A stretch of 64,000 nucleotides of DNA from Spirosoma aureum. Lineage in GTDB: Bacteria > Bacteroidota > Bacteroidia > Cytophagales > Spirosomataceae. Location: assembly GCF_011604685.1 (NCBI RefSeq), contig NZ_CP050063.1, forward strand, positions 1,758,501 to 1,822,500. Direction: 5' to 3'. Position 1 is the first letter of the stretch; each line of letters starts with the position of its first letter. Shown here piece after piece: positions 63,533-64,000 of this stretch. Under the pieces are notes generated by a model. That model was not told the DNA's origin, ran no database searches, and saw only the letters and a list, made by a program, of their open reading frames with translations. A program made the position numbers and the translations under genes.

Positions 63533-64000
63533 TTACTGGTTGGAAAGCTTGTCAAGTGCTTGCTTAGCCTCCTTATTGTCGGGGGAGAGTTGGATCGATC
63601 GCGTGTAAGCTTGTCTGGCGAGTCGGGTTTTTCCCATTAGTGCATACGTATTTCCCAGCGAATAGTAGGTGCCCGAGCTCCAGGAGAACTCAGATAGGCT
63701 AAGAAGGTAAATCTGGACGGCTTCATTCAGCTTTTTCTCCCGAACGAGCCCATCGGCTAGCGTATTAAGTTCCTGAGAATCGAAGTTATAGATGAAGTGG
63801 CTCTGGTCCTGGTTATACAAGGTTCGATAATGCCTCACAGCCTGATCGATGCCCTGCTTGTCAATGATCGGTAGCAAGACCTCTCCAATGGAGGTCAAGG
63901 GTACGTTCAGAGGTCGGGTTTGACGGAGTACTTTTTGCAGATAATGTGTAGTTGTACCATACAGGGCTGGTTCGCTCGTTTTGTTATTAACCGAACTGCC
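63533..64000 (-). CDS. C-terminal part of a TPR-containing protein, cut by window edge
   Basis: Minus-strand frame open from the window edge to the stop at 63533, at least 155 codons. The visible part contains two or three TPR-like units (LNTLADGLVREKKLNEAVQI; TYYSLGNTYALMGKTRLARQ, then AYTRSIQLSPDNKEAKQAL). The N-terminus and any catalytic domain lie beyond the window; such tails occur on serine hydrolases among others, which is a guess only. Confidence 0.7.
   Translation of the reverse strand, partial: GSSVNNKTSEPALYGTTTHYLQKVLRQTRPLNVPLTSIGEVLLPIIDKQGIDQAVRHYRTLYNQDQSHFIYNFDSQELNTLADGLVREKKLNEAVQIYLLSLSEFSWSSGTYYSLGNTYALMGKTRLARQAYTRSIQLSPDNKEAKQALDKLSNQ

Noticed and set aside
1..64000. 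CRISPR arrays, tRNA, rRNA, integrases, transposases
   Set aside because: I looked for direct-repeat spacing, cloverleaf patterns and mobile-element gene signatures and found none I could support; weak cases may be missed without a search tool.

Overview
The window looks like chromosomal DNA from a Bacteroidetes bacterium of the Cytophagales type, with a Spirosoma-like relative my best guess. The evidence is two complete SusC/SusD glycan-uptake cassettes with ECF sigma/FecR regulators, STN domains on the SusC receptors, many lipoprotein signals, a LytS/LytTR pair, menaquinone synthesis (MenA), and repeated TAnnTTTG promoter boxes, the -7 element typical of this phylum. Base composition is moderate, with sharply AT-rich gaps around some regulators. 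I saw no rRNA, tRNA, CRISPR array, transposase, integrase or prophage.

Layout. (1) 1-2035: partial msrB, then an RskA-like anti-sigma factor and its ECF sigma factor, all on the minus strand. (2) 2191-11720: first glycan locus on the minus strand: ECF sigma, FecR, SusC, SusD and a GH92 alpha-mannosidase, probably for mannose-rich glycans. (3) 11811-13236: a GntP-type permease. (4) 13275-20363: a TetR regulator followed by an efflux operon (TolC, HlyD adaptor, two ABC ATPases, two ABC-2 permeases), a split version of the YbhFGSR layout. (5) 20383-25199: a fasciclin-domain protein, an ALDH7-type dehydrogenase, a small membrane protein, an NTF2-like lipoprotein, a RidA protein and a likely gene relic. 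(6) 25200-34596: second glycan locus: a GH18 endoglycosidase with a crystallin-like tail, divergent from ECF sigma, FecR, SusC, SusD and a NamZ-type exo-muramidase. AT-rich inverted repeats sit between the divergent arms. (7) 34722-47021: fdhD, DUF4177, MazG-like, a peptidoglycan-binding/CHAP-like protein, a penicillin-acylase-family hydrolase, a PLP decarboxylase divergent from a MocR regulator, argS, glutathione peroxidase, menA and a small putative DNA-binding protein. (8) 47214-52064: ileS and a DUF2911 protein. (9) 52249-54053: two paralogous ECF sigma genes in tandem, with no anti-sigma partner. (10) 54054-64000: a small membrane protein, a sugar isomerase-like enzyme, a TolB-like propeller, a LytTR/LytS system, small lipoproteins, GtrA, two outer-membrane proteins and a partial TPR protein.

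How it works together. The two glycan loci share one logic: the outer-membrane SusCD pair imports oligosaccharide, the STN domain signals to FecR, FecR releases the sigma factor, and secreted hydrolases trim the glycan. Locus 1 is aimed at alpha-mannosides. Locus 2 is aimed at GlcNAc/MurNAc-containing chains such as peptidoglycan. Five ECF sigma genes lie within about 52 kb, so extracytoplasmic signalling is a dominant theme.

The items I would look at first are the sigma paralogue pair, the GH18/NamZ locus with its repeated ATAGTTT operator-like sites, and a minus-strand stretch ending in a strong terminator (62211-62547). None amounts to a proven new system; each is stated with its limits.
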